Notes: a model not told the origin generated them from the letters alone. Positions 1-30,274 are shown, numbered from the stretch's first letter. The stretch is DNA of 48,078 bases from Acanthaster planci (GCF_001949145.1 NW_019091365.1:2545103-2593180); one strand, 5' to 3'. A program made the numbers and translations.

Positions 1-9
1 AAATTTTGA

Positions 10-219
10 AAATTCCCTCTCAAGCAGTGGATTCAGTTTCAAAGTGTTGATTCTGCGAATTCTGTCCGTTTTCCACTACTGCAGAAAATCATTAGCTCTA
101 CACCTCCTGACATAACAGAACTAATTTTTAGGGAGACTTCTTTGAATTCAGTCAATCACGAAAAAATGGACGAAAAATGGAAATCATGTGATGAGCGCAT
201 TAATGCTATATCTAACTGA
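10..219 (+). CDS. possible terminal exon of an upstream gene (uncertain)
   Basis: One frame is open from position 10 to a TGA at 217-219. It gives about 69 residues of fairly hydrophilic sequence, ending DEKWKSCDERINAISN. Possible acceptor AGs lie at 23-24 and 26-27, after a short pyrimidine stretch. I do not recognise the protein. The open length is only modestly more than chance allows in this composition, so it may equally be noncoding. Confidence 0.2.
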   Translation, partial: KFPLKQWIQFQSVDSANSVRFPLLQKIISSTPPDITELIFRETSLNSVNHEKMDEKWKSCDERINAISN

Positions 220-1740
220 TAGCATCTAACTAACTTATGACTAACCATAAGGTTTTTAAAAACTTCTTTTTAGCTCTATACAAAATGGCAACAAATAAGA
301 CAAAATACACATTTTCAGCAACATGTTAAATACATGTACCACCGTGGATGCCATTTTGTTTTGTGTACATTCACAACTTGCGATGTCATCACAATTTTAA
401 GGACATATCATATGTATATGATATTCGACACGTGTGTACGATATTGGTGCATGTACAATGCATATGGACATACACAATCACATTGCGATCGTCCGTATTC
501 GTCCCCTGTTCATCATAGCTTTAACTGGGGCGAATGGATGTTTCAACCACGCTGGTTTCTACCGCTACTCATGCAGTTTGTATGCATAAAGTGCAGGATG
601 CCAGTGACACATTTCTGGCACCCACATTACGAGGGTGAACACATTCAGTACAACGGTTTGAAAATGAAAATTTTTATTACACACGTTGTTGCATTTGTTT
701 TTGCTAGTCAATTTATTCAAATTGCTAATCAAATGGCAATTTGATTAGCATGTTTGCTTATCATTTTTTCCTCATTTCCATTGCTGATCGGACAAAACAG
801 AACATGCATTTTTTTATATCGGCCTGTAACAGAGCTTCAGCTCGGATTCTTGTACGTGCGTGCACTTTACAACTCGAGAACAGATGAACTACATCTACAA
901 AAGTAACATTGTCTGCCACTTATTTTCCTTGATTTTGCAGTCCATGGTTCGTTCTGAAATTCCTAACCCCCCCAGGCCCAGACGGATAGAAAGGCCGGAA
1001 GAACTTGTGTGAAAATTAGTTTCTTTAACTAGGTAAACCAAGAACAAATAAGAACCAAATTTGTGGTCATTTTGTACACAAGTCTCAAAACCTGGACGTC
1101 AGTTGTATTAAATTAAATGAAGACAACGTCCAACCTGGGCTACACCTTTGTTTCCTATGGCTGAACCATGGCATCATGCATGATTTCAAACAAGAACATT
1201 CAGATAAAGAGATTTCTTACCGCATGAGATGTGCTTTACTCGTCTACTGCGATACTAGCATCAGTGGCATGTCCGTCAGAACTCGTAGATTCTTCAAAAC
1301 TAATTTTTGGCAAATAAGTCCACTTCAACCTCTGCCAATAGTGAAGGGAAAAGTGTCGAAATTCTCAGAAATTAACTGGCAGACGTTTCTCGAAAACGAC
1401 ACCTTGACGAGAAAGACACCGACAACGGTACGGGTTTCAGTTTTGCTACAGCAGGGCTCAGTGGGACATTCCATTGTTGATATAAAGGGATGGAAAGTGT
1501 GGATTTTACTAACAGGCAATCAAATTAAATGGATTATTACCGGTTATACGATTTCAGCAAAATATCTCAAAACACAAGTTTTCTTTTTTTGCCAAACATG
1601 TTAATTAGTTCAAATAAATCTTCAGTTTTGTAATTACTGATTGATATATTTGCAGCTCAGCTCACCTGCAAGTTAATCTCCAGCGGAAAAACGCCAAAAC
1701 ACCGATCGATCATGTGACTTTGGAGGGAGCCCTCGCGCGG
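220..1740. other. intergenic stretch, no recognised gene
   Basis: Open frames at 334-744 and 1176-1604 (+) give proteins with no domain I recognise. Their composition is rich in Cys, His, Phe and Ile, as expected of AT-rich noncoding DNA. A perfect 12-bp inverted repeat lies at 723-750. Nothing else stands out. Confidence 0.5.
723..750. repeat. perfect 12-bp inverted repeat (hairpin)
   Basis: TGCTAATCAAAT at 723-734 is the exact reverse complement of 739-750, with a 4-base loop GGCA. No gene or terminator is evident next to it. Confidence 0.7.
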
Positions 1741-1767
1741 TTTCCCACAGAGAGCTGACGACCACCC

Positions 1768-1780
1768 AAAATGGCGGACG
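1768..1780 (+). promoter_or_regulatory. YY1-type core promoter motif (AAAATGGCGGAC)
   Basis: The sequence matches the AARATGGCGGC motif common just downstream of TATA-less housekeeping start sites in animals. The ATG within it is also the start of a short uORF. No TATA box is seen just upstream. Confidence 0.5.
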
Positions 1781-1797
1781 AAGAAGAGAAGAAGTGA
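1771..1797 (+). other. upstream ORF 1 (8 codons, MADEEEKK)
   Basis: An ATG in excellent context (AAAATGG) opens an 8-codon frame ending in TGA at 1795-1797, within the putative HELZ leader. Because it stops so early it cannot be the start of the main protein. It would be expected to reduce or regulate initiation at the HELZ start codon. Confidence 0.45.
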
Positions 1798-1827
1798 TTG
1801 CGATGATGAGTGAAGTGCAATTTTTAG

Positions 1828-4800
1828 GTAAGTATTGTGAGAGACTTTAATGAACAGAGCACACCTGCTGGAGACGTTAACTCTGTGGAGAATAGAGAAA
1901 TACGTTAGTATCAAATTTGTGAACGACTGAGGTCGAATGAGCGTGTATTTGTGAGCTGCGGGTGTTGAAATGCGATGTAAATAAAGAAAAGTTCCACAAT
2001 GTACGAACTCTGAATGATAATGCGTCACGCGTACAGGTACGTACCTACGCTGCGCTGGCATTATACGCAGACTCCAGTCAAAGACAGCTGGCTTGAAGTC
2101 TGTGGCCCAGGGTGGCTGTGCGTGTATCGTATGTTTAAGCTATTTGTTACAACAAGCTCTTAGCAAGTTCAATATGTCATAATATTGGTTGGGCAAAGAT
2201 CAGAAGATGGAAAGAAGTCCCCTCAGTTCTTTTTTTTATAAATAATTGGGCTGAGGCTACTCTTGCAGTTTACATCATTCTGAATGTGATTGTGAGAGTG
2301 ACCATGGCAATTGGCATTATGGTGACAGGTAACAATTACTGAGTGCCGCAATGTGGGAATGATGTTTTAGTTTTTGGAGTAATTGCAAAATACCCTGCCA
2401 CTCTAAAAACAACCCCTGGAATGACTGGTTACGTGGGTACAAGGTGAAAATCCCTTGAGAAGAGTATGACACTTTTACCTGTACCTGGTATGAGGTTGAT
2501 TGTGCGGGGTGGTGAGGTATTCTGCCATTGAGCTTAATGTTTTAGTAGAGGAACTGACAACAGACCTTTTTGACATTCAGAATGTATTATGGGGTTTGGA
2601 TGACTAATAAGCCATGCATTTTATGCACGAACTGGGAAGTGAACCAGTTAGAAAGTAATTTAGAAGTTTCTTCAAAATTGTCTTAAATACCTGCTTATCA
2701 AGTCACAAAGACACACTTGGGGCCTAGTCTAAAAAGTATTTTCCAAATATTATAGAAAAAATTCATCCTTAATTTTCTAATGGGCACCAGGTACTTCAGG
2801 CTGAAAATGAACAGGATGAATGAGGTCCATGCCCTGATTCAGAGTGGCCAAAACTGGATTATAAGTATTCATGGTCTTAGTCCATTACAAGAACTGGGGT
2901 TCTTGGGAAGGAATTTCCCAATTTTCCTGTTCTGATGAGCTTTACAAATTTAGGTTTGTAAATATCATTATCCCAAATCTACAATTCAACACTGTGTCAA
3001 AAGAGTATATCTTGAATTGGAGTATTAATGGAAACAAATCAATGTTTTGCAAGTACGCTTCTTCCATAGGATTGTGCATAAAATGCATTGTTCATTTATC
3101 ATCCTAACAATGTATTGTGAACATTTAAAAGGTTTACTCTCATGCACCGAGCATGAGAATTACTCACTTTAGGTTATTCTTATGCTGTCACATGTATGGG
3201 ACCTCTTGTGCAAAATTGAGTGAAATGAACAACAAAATAATATTTAAGAAAGTTAGTTCAGGCTTTTTTTATCTTGACTGAGGAATTAAAATATGTCACT
3301 GACTGTAGGCTTATTTCTGGTTGAATAAACACAACCCCTCCAAAAAAGAGTAGAATTTGGTTGGCTGTTACTTGGTGGTTACTGTCATACATGAATGTGT
3401 GTTGTTGGAGCAGGACCTACATGTAAGTCTAATTATGTAAGTTTGTGTACAAAGTGCATTTATTTTTATCTTTGGCTACGTCTGTTATGTTCTAGCTGGA
3501 TGTTTGAAGCCCTGTAATTGTGTTTTTAATTGATTATCTCTGACCCTGCCAGAAGGGCACAGTGCATCAGGTGAAAATGTCTCATGCAATTTGATGCAAT
3601 TGGCAATCAAGAACAGCCAAACAAGCTCAGACAATGAGACAATGCCACTGTTAGATCTTGTGGTGACTGTCAACCACTGACTCCCAGCTTGTTTGGCCTT
3701 GGGAGAGTTGACCTGTAGGATCTTGCTACACTGGGCAGGCAGGCCACTGTGCAGTTTGATGTGTCTGGCAAGGTTGCAGGCTGGGGGTTACGGGTTATGT
3801 CTTGAAAAGTTCTGTAACTGCAAATTGAACAACTTCCTAAGTGCCCTACGTTTATCCTTACTTTGTGCCTATCAGCTGTTTTGCTAGGGCCGGCCAAGAT
3901 GTGGGTATTGCCACAAAAATCCCCACCTCTGGGGAGGCCATATTTGCCAATTGATGGTAAAATACTTATGAAAAACATGACCAAACCCTTATCAACAGTC
4001 CTCCTGGGGGAGAGGGTAGGATCATGGTAGGATGGTAGGATATGCTAAGTTTGCGACACAGTAAATGTACATGTAGTTCAGTTCATTCACTGAGATGGTT
4101 CTCCAGCACCTGAGCCTGAAGGAGATTTTTCTTTATGTAGTGAATCTGTTATGTCTGGACAGTCCCAACTAACCTACATGTATGGGACTAGCCTAGATTC
4201 CAACTACATGTACCACAAAGCACAGGAACGCCCACTGACAAAATACAGTTACTGTTTGGTGTCATGGACTAAATAATGGCAATTAGTTGCTTTTATTTTG
4301 TTTACTTTGTGCATGGTGGAAATTGATATGTTAAGTTGATAACTTTAGCTCAAAGAATGTGCCTTTGATTTCCTTTTGTGTGGTAGAGATTTGAGGATCC
4401 TGGAAGTTTCTCAGCAAATGCACTTCAGGGCAGGAGCTTCATGGCACAGGCTTTGAAAGCGATGGCCTTGATGCCCCTGGTCTTTGCCTTGATGCCCATT
4501 GAAAAATTCCCGTAGACAAGTTGATTTCTCCTGCTGATGTCCTTTGCAAAAGAGAAATTGCCTTGCCCCTTTAAAAACAATGTCCTGGCATTTGTCACAG
4601 GCATTTAGAAACTAGGGTAGATACACATATGTTCTGGTAGTCTGGTACATGTGTGTACATGTAGGTGAAGTTTACCTGTATCCCCTTGTGCTTGCGTCTT
4701 CTCAATCCAGTTGGTCCTCCTAAATTACAGCCATTACAATGAAATTGAGTGCCATGGTGGAACACTAATTATGGGTTCCTTTTACTTGACAGTTCTCAAA

Positions 4801-7800
4801 ACTGAGTAAATGTTTCCATGGTTTGCATTAAGGAAGGTAAATTTACAGCTGCCTGCTGTTTACCAGCATTAAACATGTACATGATTTTGAAGTCCACTGG
4901 TGAAGTGCATAGTCATTTTCTCAACAACCATAACTGCATGCTTGCCACATTCTTTTCTTTTTTTTTTTGAGAGTAAATGGTTGCATTAGGGCTGTCCATT
5001 GAAACTGAGTAGTGGTATGCAATACCCTACTGATGGTGTAAAAAAAGGTTCCAATTCTTGAAATCTGGAACCTGTACCTATAACCTTTAAAAATTGGTCA
5101 TTAATCTTTTTTAACAAATAAGAAAAAAATAAAAGGTTTTTGTGGGTAAATTTAAAATGTAAACTAGAAATTTCACTTTTCTGCCTGAAGGTTGTTGATG
5201 ACAAAGCAGATTTCACAGTCTGAATCCATTTTAATGTTTGCTTTTTCTTTTGTCTTTGAATGTTGAAATGTTGGTTTCTTTCATGGTACAGGTCTGCATG
5301 TACTAGTACCTCAATAAGGTACCCAGTTCTTTAAGCTTAAATGTACACTACATGTACTAGATTGGATTGTTCACCAGGGATAGCAGGGGTGAAATTAAAC
5401 ATGAAAGATAGGTAGACATCAACTTTTTTTATCTGCCACATGTTGTAAGCTGCAAGGTGTCACGCACAGTGCTAAATACCACATACCACATACCATATAT
5501 GTCCATACATACCACACTTTTCAAGAACATACAGTGTACATGTGGGATATTATACTTGTAGTTCCGTCTGAAATATTTTTCGGTAAATTCTTGCCTTTTA
5601 ATTTTAATCTAGCCAAGCACTTCTGTTTAATTGTCTTACGTGTACTAGTATGTGATCTTGATTACACCCTCTGATGCATCATGCAACACAGATACTAGTT
5701 ACAATGTAACTTTATTATACAATATACATATGATCAAATTACTCAGGTGTGATGAATTTGCTCCTCCAAGCACCCATACCTTTTAGCTTGCTTGGAGGGA
5801 GAGAGTCTAAGGGCCATTTACGCTTTTCAAAAATATTAAAAATGGTGATGAAGCCCTGCAAAGAAATCATTTGCATTATTACCTCTTTAGTTAAGATGGT
5901 CCAGAATTTAAACGAGTGCTCTCTGTATGCTTGAGAGAATGCTCGAATAAAAGGACGGCCCCCAAGTTTACTCATATATCACTAACCAAATTTGAGGTCA
6001 CATCGAATGCTTTCTTTATTGTTTTAGGGATAGGAACAAGAGAGATTTTAAGAGAATTTATAAGTTCATCACTGCTTAGATGTATAGAAACTTAACAATT
6101 TTGTTCACTTATCCTACTTAGTAAACCACCAGAAGGTACGTGTAAATGTGTATATGAATGGAAAACTGTAAATGCTTGTTGGCAAATGAAATTTTTTTGT
6201 TCACTCGGATGGTTACATGGCCCATAAGAATTACGCCATATTTGTCAAGCAACATTCATTTAAAATCAGAATTAAAATCATTTCAAATGAAGTTACTGGT
6301 ATTTCAACTAACATTTTTGCTAATTTGTAGCAATTGTTTTGCACATGTACTTGTTGATTTACAGGGTAGGAACAGCTGAAGGCAGAACATACATGTAAAT
6401 GTAAATTAGCATCAAGGTTTCCTTCCTCTATAACATTGGTGACATGAAAACTGTATTTAAGAGGAAGATACAATGTATCTGAAGGGTTTCAGATGTGTAT
6501 TCTTCTGTGTACCAAAGTGTTACAATATTCTATTGTACCGGTACTGAACATGTACAGTTATGTACACTTCATGTATTAAACACATTTAGAAGAAATAATT
6601 ACATGTACCAGCATGTGTCATAAACATGATAACTGTTTGTTCCTACCCTCAAAGCCTCATGTTTGCCTGACAGGACCAACCACTGATCAGTGCAGCTGTG
6701 ATGGGGTCAAAGGTCATTTGTATTGTGTTATAAGACCTACAGCCTGTATTTGTCTTGTGGTCTGTTTGGACTGTAGGGAGTCAGTGGGTGGTTGTGAGAA
6801 TACAATGCAGGTAGGCAAGCTGTAACATGTCTGTGATGCCACCTGCTTGTAGACAGAAAGGTAATTTTGGTAGAAAATTACATGAAGGGGAAGGGGGGGT
6901 GGTACATTTTTACCATGTACATTCTATATACATCAGCCCATATCCCAAGTGTAGTGAAAACCACAGAAATCTCGGATTTGGCATGGTCACATGGAGCTTG
7001 GTGTTACGGGTAAATCTACCAGTTGGTGGTCTGGTTTTACATGCATGGTTTTTGTGAAGTCGAGCATTTCACTTCAGACACGAAACTCTCCTACCTTTCC
7101 ATATTTCCACCAAACCTTCATATTTAACTGCCTGAAATTTTTTGAAGAAGGATTTTGTATCTGTGACCGGGTAAGATCACTTTGTCTCCCCGAATATTAA
7201 AACATCTGATAGGATTTAGAAGTGTGTTTCTATCATGTAGGGCCTACCTGTATGATTCCCTAATGACCTTTGCCTACATGTACGCTTACCACCCCCCATC
7301 CTTGCAGTTGAGTGCATTAGGCATATTGGTTGCCCAAATCAGATGTGAAGGTCTGTAAGACCTCTATGACCTTTATCTGTGAGTTGAACTTGAACTTAGT
7401 TGCTGTGCATGTCTCGCGTTGTAGCAAATATGCACCATGGCTGTGCTCGAAATGTTGAAGAATATGAGGTTGTGGCAAGAATTTTCACACAACTATTGTT
7501 CAGATGAGTCTAGTATATATATATCAAAAATTTGTTGCTTCATGAATTTTGTGCATTTTTTTTTCAAAAGTCATCATTTTTGGCCAAAAAATACCATCCG
7601 CAAGGGTTAAAATCCTCACCAGGTGCACTCTCCAAAAGAATCCCTTAAAACCTGTGATGAGTTGAGAATTTAAAAGTGAGCACTCAGACTTTTACACCAT
7701 GAAGTCCCTTATTTTATTTTATTGAAAGTGAAAACCAAAGAAGGCCCCTTTGTCTCTTTATTTTAACATCAGGTTTTCTCCAGATTGACAAGGGTCTTGC

Positions 7801-8113
7801 CAGTTTTTCCTCAGATATAAGGCATGGTCTTTTCTTTTTTCAAAACTTTCCTGCTAACCACTCCTTCCCCAAATGGTTGCACTTTACTAATCCAAGCCAA
7901 ATGGCCATTGTGCTGCATCCCTTCACCAAAACTACAAAAGTGGCTCCTATTCTATCAGAATCAGGTCCACTGTATTCACAACATTTCCATACACATATCA
8001 ATCCATCAAGTTTACAACCAGTACTTACTCTTCACACTATTTGCTTTTTTCTTAAGAGGATGCACCTGTTATTAGACAGGTCTCTAATGACCTACCAACT
8101 TTTCTCCGCCCAG
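1828..8113 (+). other. HELZ: HELZ intron 1, no gene seen
   Basis: This is 6.3 kb of AT-rich DNA between the leader exon and the first coding exon. Open frames inside it are short and unrecognisable. TACATGTA-type palindromes are frequent. A short imperfect TACCACA repeat lies near 5475-5518. Confidence 0.45.
5475..5518. repeat. short imperfect TACCACA-type tandem repeat
   Basis: Several near copies of ATACCACA / ATACCATA occur head to tail inside HELZ intron 1. This is simple-sequence DNA with no sign of function. Confidence 0.5.
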
Positions 8114-8129
8114 GTTAAGGTGGCATACT

Positions 8130-24997
<16,868 letters not shown>

Positions 24998-26365
24998 GCA
25001 GGTCATAATGTGGTTCAAAAGTTGTATGGAGAGTGATCGCCAACCTGTAAACTGGTAATGAAGTCATTAGAAACAGTGAAAAACTGCAAATTCAGCGACA
25101 CTATCAAATTGTTAAAGAAGTTTGACTACAATTTATGGAGAGACACACAGATTGTAACTGAAAAACCAGAATTGAATTTTTAACTATGTACATCACATTT
25201 GAGCTCACAGCAATGTTCACATACCTCACTTTGAAGAATTAGTACTAGCTTGTTTGGGTGCAGCAAGGTCATGCACATTTAGTAAGACCAATGTAGATCC
25301 AGTCCATACTTAGATCATTGTTGAAATCCTCTTTCATACTGTAAGTCAGTTGATACCACCAAAGCATTGGTGTGCTCACAGATTATCTATTTTTGACAAG
25401 TACAATCAATCCAAACTGCATTTAAGTGTGAGCTTTTCTTATGCTGACTGTTTTTGCGACTGGAGATCATGTGAAATATCGTGGCTATGTGACGCTGCTC
25501 TGCAGACCTCCCTTATAATGCTCCTTTCCTACTGACATCAGTAATTCTTAGGTTGTAATCATGATGAAATAAGAGTTGGATAAAGCGATATTTCTGTCCA
25601 AGCAAGGCAGTTACAGTGTCTTTTAGGGTGTTAAACAGGAGTTGATGTACCTTCATTTACATAAAGCATAAATTATGACCTGCTAGTTTGAGAAATTCAA
25701 GCCATTTATTGGCGTAGACCTTATGCATAGCGGGCAGCTCAGATACTGTACATTGTTGTGTTGATGTAACAATGAATGCACAATGAAAGTGTACTCAGTC
25801 TTATCCGAGCGATACAAAAGCAATATCCACTAATTATACCTTAATGTCTCAAGCACAATATGAGCCATTTGTCAAACCTTGGGTAGTCTTAGGGTAGTTT
25901 ACCTTCAAATTTGAACCCTTACTGTGATGACTCAGTCTTGTAACGGTTCATCTATTCTAGTTCCCTGCTTCTGAAGCACCAAATTGCATAATATGGAGCC
26001 AGACAAGGGTGGCCTTTTTAATGGTTGGTAGAAACTGTGGAATCTAATCAATCATACTGAGATCAGAGGTTAAAAATTTAGGAAAGCCTGTTGAAATGGC
26101 CTTTAAGTGGTTGTGGAAAGTTGAAAGGAGCATTGTAAGGGAAAATAATTGCGACAACTAGCTGATATTGCTTCGGATCTTGTAGTCACAGCACAGTCTG
26201 TTTAGCTCACGGATAAAGAGACACTTGTGTCTTTTTTTTTTAACTTCAGAAATATGTATATTTCGGGTCTAAAGGTAAGAGGGAGTATTTTGGCATTGAT
26301 TGAAGTCCAGATGTCTGTAAATTGGGAACGGTCATGAGGCTTATGGAGAAATTTTTTTATCCCTC

Positions 26366-26373
26366 TGTAAATA
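26366..26373 (+). promoter_or_regulatory. Pumilio-type site TGTAAATA
   Basis: An exact match to the PUF consensus TGTANATA on the sense strand of the putative HELZ 3' UTR. Confidence 0.45.
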
Positions 26374-27140
26374 CAGCAGTAGGGTGTTGAGCATGAAAAC
26401 AAAGTTGTGGGATTGTGAGACTGTTTAATCTGGTTCCAGAAGACAGATGTATGAGATCTGGATGATAGACAGAAAACCAAGACAAATTTTGGAAATAAAC
26501 AACAGTTGCATTTCCTCATACTGTCCTAGGTAGGTGTGTAAACTGTAAGCTCTTTGCTGTATGTTGGGATTTTTCAGCCAAAATCCTTATTTGGATTTCT
26601 GGTTTTCTTGACAGGCATTTGGACCAAATTCTTAAGAAGTACATGTATGTTGACAAAGCCAGACATGGCTCTCGTTTTTAAATTAGAGAGGTCTTGCTGT
26701 ACTTAATTTTCAAATTGCTGTGTCACACCTCATGAAGAAGAAAATCAGGTAAAGGCAGATTTGTGTAATATTTAGCTTTTAAGGATAGAAGCTGTGAAAA
26801 ATGGATGAAGATAGAATCCATAAGCACTATATTAGAATAAGAAATCTGAAGTTTGAACCGGGTTGCGGCTTTAGCAGTCTACCAGTTTTCTACCCAAACA
26901 CAAGTGGTATATGAAAATGTTTTTGACATCCATAGTTGTGGCTTCAGACAATGTTTGAAAACTCATAGCTTGCCACAGCAGATTTTGGCATTAGTTTCGA
27001 GGGAGAGAGCCTTTTTTTGGACTGCATGTTTGTCACTGAATCTTCCGGAAGAGTATTGTTTAGATTTTCATTTAGATTCTTCTTGGAGGAGTTGCTTGTC
27101 ACTTTTGGGAGGTGGGATTTTATTGGCTGATATGAAATCT

Positions 27141-27148
27141 TGTATATA
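27141..27148 (+). promoter_or_regulatory. Pumilio-type site TGTATATA
   Basis: The best-affinity form of the PUF consensus; a related TGTATATT follows at 27151. Confidence 0.5.
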
Positions 27149-28486
27149 AATGTATATTTACTGGCTTTGGATTGATTGGAATTGCTTTTTTGGTATGTGT
27201 CTACAGCTTGCTATTTGGCATTTTCAAAGAGTACACTATATACATGTAGTTATGCAATTATCAGCAGAGTAGAAGGTAATTTTCTTTTGCGATACCATAA
27301 ATTTTCTTGAAGAGGGTGATACCCATCAAGCACCGGGGATTTGTTTTATTTGTTGAACACTTTTTACTATTCTCTGTGGTACACTGTTGCATCTTGGAAA
27401 GGGGTTTTCGGATAAGATTTGAAGTTTGTTGAGGTTTTCATTTCTACTTGTATACAAATGTGAATACATTTACAATTAAAGAAAATTCAAATGGAGAAGC
27501 TAAAAAAACTCAAGAAGAGCAACCACAAGACGAAATTGTATTACTGTCTGCTTACACTGAGATTTATAAAAGTTTCTTTTGAAAACAGAAAATCAAGCAA
27601 CTGTTGCAAAAAAGAAACAGCCGTTTTATGTGTTAAACTATTATTTTCTGTAAAATGCATTTTTCTATATTTTAGGGATTGAAAAGATGTTGCCTGTGGT
27701 TGAGGAGAGGTAAAGAAGTTGGTTTTCTGTGTGAAGGATGACAGTATTGTTTTCAGGCCTTTTGTAAATGAACCCTTTTTTGTTTTTTGATAGAATAAAA
27801 TTGAATATTTTTGTACATGAGTATAGACTTTACACAACATGTTATTTGAAGAAGGGCTCTGATACAAAACTGGTATCCACCACATTTTGAACAGATGGTA
27901 AAATCATTTCATTTCTTTTGAGAAAGTTCCTTTCAGATATTTTTCTTCTCAACCTGAAAAACAGGCATACTGATTTCAACTTGTGTTGTATTTTCAACTC
28001 TTATGTCTGTTTTCCCCAGCAAAAACATTTGGGAAAGCACAAGTCTTACATTTCCTTACACTCAACCAATTGGGATAATGCTACCCAAAATAAGTGAGCC
28101 CTGTTCACAAATCACAATCTGTAGAAAGATAAGGTTTACATGTAGTTGAATTTTCTGACAGCAGTTTGGGAAGTGTTTGTCATGTAGCAAATTTGGGGAA
28201 TTAAATGGGGTGTCATTTCTGCTTTGGTGGCTTATGATCAGACCAACAAAATTCTAGATCTACACAACTGTATAAGTAATCCTTGTGAGCCAGTTTATTT
28301 CTACACTGGATTATCCACGCTTGAACACACACAGAAAGCAGGAGCAATTGCATGTAGTTAAAACGTTTTCACCCACCACAACCTTTTGAGAGGTACATAC
28401 ACAGAGGAGGAAGTGGTATCACAGCACAAAGGAAGTTAATTGTATTGTACTAATGTACCTCGGGTGATGGTATTGGAATTGAAGAA

Positions 28487-28494
28487 TGTAAATA
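28487..28494 (+). promoter_or_regulatory. Pumilio-type site TGTAAATA
   Basis: Exact TGTANATA match, overlapping a possible AATAAA hexamer at 28491-28496. Confidence 0.45.
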
Positions 28495-28555
28495 AATTGA
28501 CTGTGATAAACATTGAAGTGTGGTTGAGCTACGTGTAACTTCACCGAAGCCACAC

Positions 28556-28678
28556 ACACCAAAAAAAAGAAAAAAAAAACTCAAAAACAAAAACCTAAAT
28601 AAAAAAATAAGTAAATAAAAGCAGAACAAGATAATAAAAACAAACAAAAAAGGAAAAGGAATAAGAAAAAAAAAATTT
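28556..28678. repeat. A-rich low-complexity tract
   Basis: About 120 bases made almost only of A with scattered C, G and T, inside the putative 3' UTR. It could be an internal-priming site for oligo-dT or the decayed tail of an old retroposon. No adjoining element is evident. Confidence 0.7.
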
Positions 28679-29216
28679 GATGGCTGTGCTGGATTTTGTG
28701 GTTTGGGAATTATTTTCATGTCTGCTTGTGGCACTGAAGAGCTTGTTTTCCTCTTTGGTTTGCCCTTTTAATTCAGTCGGCAAAATTGTTTCAGTGTACA
28801 TGTACATGTATTTATCAAAGGCAGTGGTGTCAATGGTGTCTGTGACCTTTCGAGCACTGTTTCTGATTCCTATCAAAGCTAGCAGGCAAGAAATAAAAGA
28901 AAATCTAGAGTTTGTGTCTTGACAGGTCTCGGTAACATTTACTGTCAAAATCACGCCAAGATTATTTTTACATCTATCTCTTCTGTCAAAAAATGGAAGG
29001 GATGTCTGTTTGGGTTGGAAACTTTCCAAATTTATTTGTCATTGGATTACTTCCAAAACATTTGCACATTTATATGATTAGTAATACAGAAATGCAATGG
29101 AGTTCTCCACCAGAAATTTAAAAAGGCGAAAAAATTCTATTCACCTGAATATCTGTATGTTTTTTCTTTTGCTCAACATATTCAAACTTTACTCCATTTG
29201 TAAATGTACAGAGACT

Positions 29217-29236
29217 TGTAAATAAGAATGTAAATA
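29217..29236 (+). promoter_or_regulatory. paired Pumilio-type sites (two TGTAAATA, 12 bases apart)
   Basis: TGTAAATA occurs at 29217-29224 and 29229-29236. Close pairs of PUF sites favour cooperative repression in known targets. Confidence 0.5.
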
Positions 29237-30266
29237 TGTAATGTTTGTAAAAAATATTGTACATGTATTTGAAAACAGTATTAATTTCAAACTGACTTGA
29301 AAAGAAAACAAAAAAGGGTCACTGTTTGTTGTGATGTGAAATTAGACATGCTGATGAGTGGAAGTTTGTGTCAACTTTCTGTTCAGGATATAATAGACAG
29401 TATTGGTGATTGCTAGAGTCTGACTCAAAACTTAATTTGTTCATGCACCCTCCCCCTATCACTGTATGCTTGACCTCCTTAGACAACCCCCACCTTGTGG
29501 GTGGCACTTGCCTCTGGTGGGGGACACTTCCATACAGTACGGGAAGACATCGCCTCTGTTGCATCCTTGTTCTTTTTCTGATAGACACCAGACTAACCCC
29601 TCCACCTCTAAATCCTGCATGAGTGAATGACTTTTGTTTAGTTCTGATACAAGCAAAAAGCAGGATGATTACAACCACATCTGAGTTTAATAGGCCTACT
29701 GGGTGGGTTTGAATTAGAGTAAATTGAGTCAGTTAAAAAGAATTTCATTCCTTTAAATGGAATAGCTTTTGTATAGCCGTTAGTTTCTTTACCCAAAAGT
29801 TTTACTTTTCATCATATAGATCTCTCCTTTTTCTGCTTTGGGGTTCAGTGACCTTTGAAGGATAGATGACTACGTAAGAAAAATTAGATTCTCAGGGCTT
29901 AACTACTGCATCATTTGCCTTTTATAGAAGACCTTTTGACCCCTGAAGTTTGCCCTCTGACCTGGTTACTTAGCATTTTTACCCACCAGTAGTAGAACAT
30001 TGTCTCCTTGTAGCTTTGTGATTGAGTGAGTGCAGCAGAAATATCCTTTTCTTGATATAAATAAAGATATTATACAATATATCAATTTAGATTAAAAAAA
30101 AAAGAAAATAGAAAAAGGGGAAATGAAGCACAGTCTGTTTTGTAGTTTAGTTCCAATTCATCCAGTCTCAAATATTCAGATCGCACAAAAGTGAATTATG
30201 GGGAGAGACAGAAAATGAAAATAAACAGAGGAGAAAATGTAGCAGTTGTTACAATCAGTATTTGAG

Positions 30267-30274
30267 TGTATATA
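30267..30274 (+). promoter_or_regulatory. Pumilio-type site TGTATATA
   Basis: Exact PUF consensus on the sense strand of the putative 3' UTR, followed at once by CATGTATAG. Confidence 0.45.

Larger units (their letters stand above)
1741..1827 (+). other. HELZ: probable HELZ 5' UTR exon (noncoding exon 1) with core promoter
   Basis: A GC-richer island ends in a strong donor: TTTTTAG followed by GTAAGT at 1828. All reading frames through it close quickly, so it does not code for a long protein. It is the nearest good first exon upstream of the first HELZ coding exon (acceptor at 8113), which is a 6.3 kb leader intron. The 5' boundary is a guess, and additional leader exons cannot be excluded. 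Confidence 0.5.
1803..8118 (+). other. spliced upstream ORF 2 (9 codons, MMSEVQFLG)
   Basis: ATG at 1803 (or 1806) runs to the donor at 1827. If joined to the acceptor after 8113, the split codon is G+GT and the next codon is TAA at 8116-8118, only 11 bases before the HELZ ATG. The reading depends on exon 1 splicing directly to 8114. Confidence 0.35.

Noticed and set aside
334-744. 136-codon open frame
   Set aside because: Cys/His/Phe/Tyr-rich composition typical of AT-rich noncoding DNA; it contains part of a hairpin at its end and has no homology I recognise.
1176-1604. 142-codon open frame
   Set aside because: No domain, no splice or promoter context, and composition as expected by chance.
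28450-29029. overlapping minus-strand open frames rich in Phe and Leu
   Set aside because: They are created by reading the A-rich tract at 28556-28678 in reverse.
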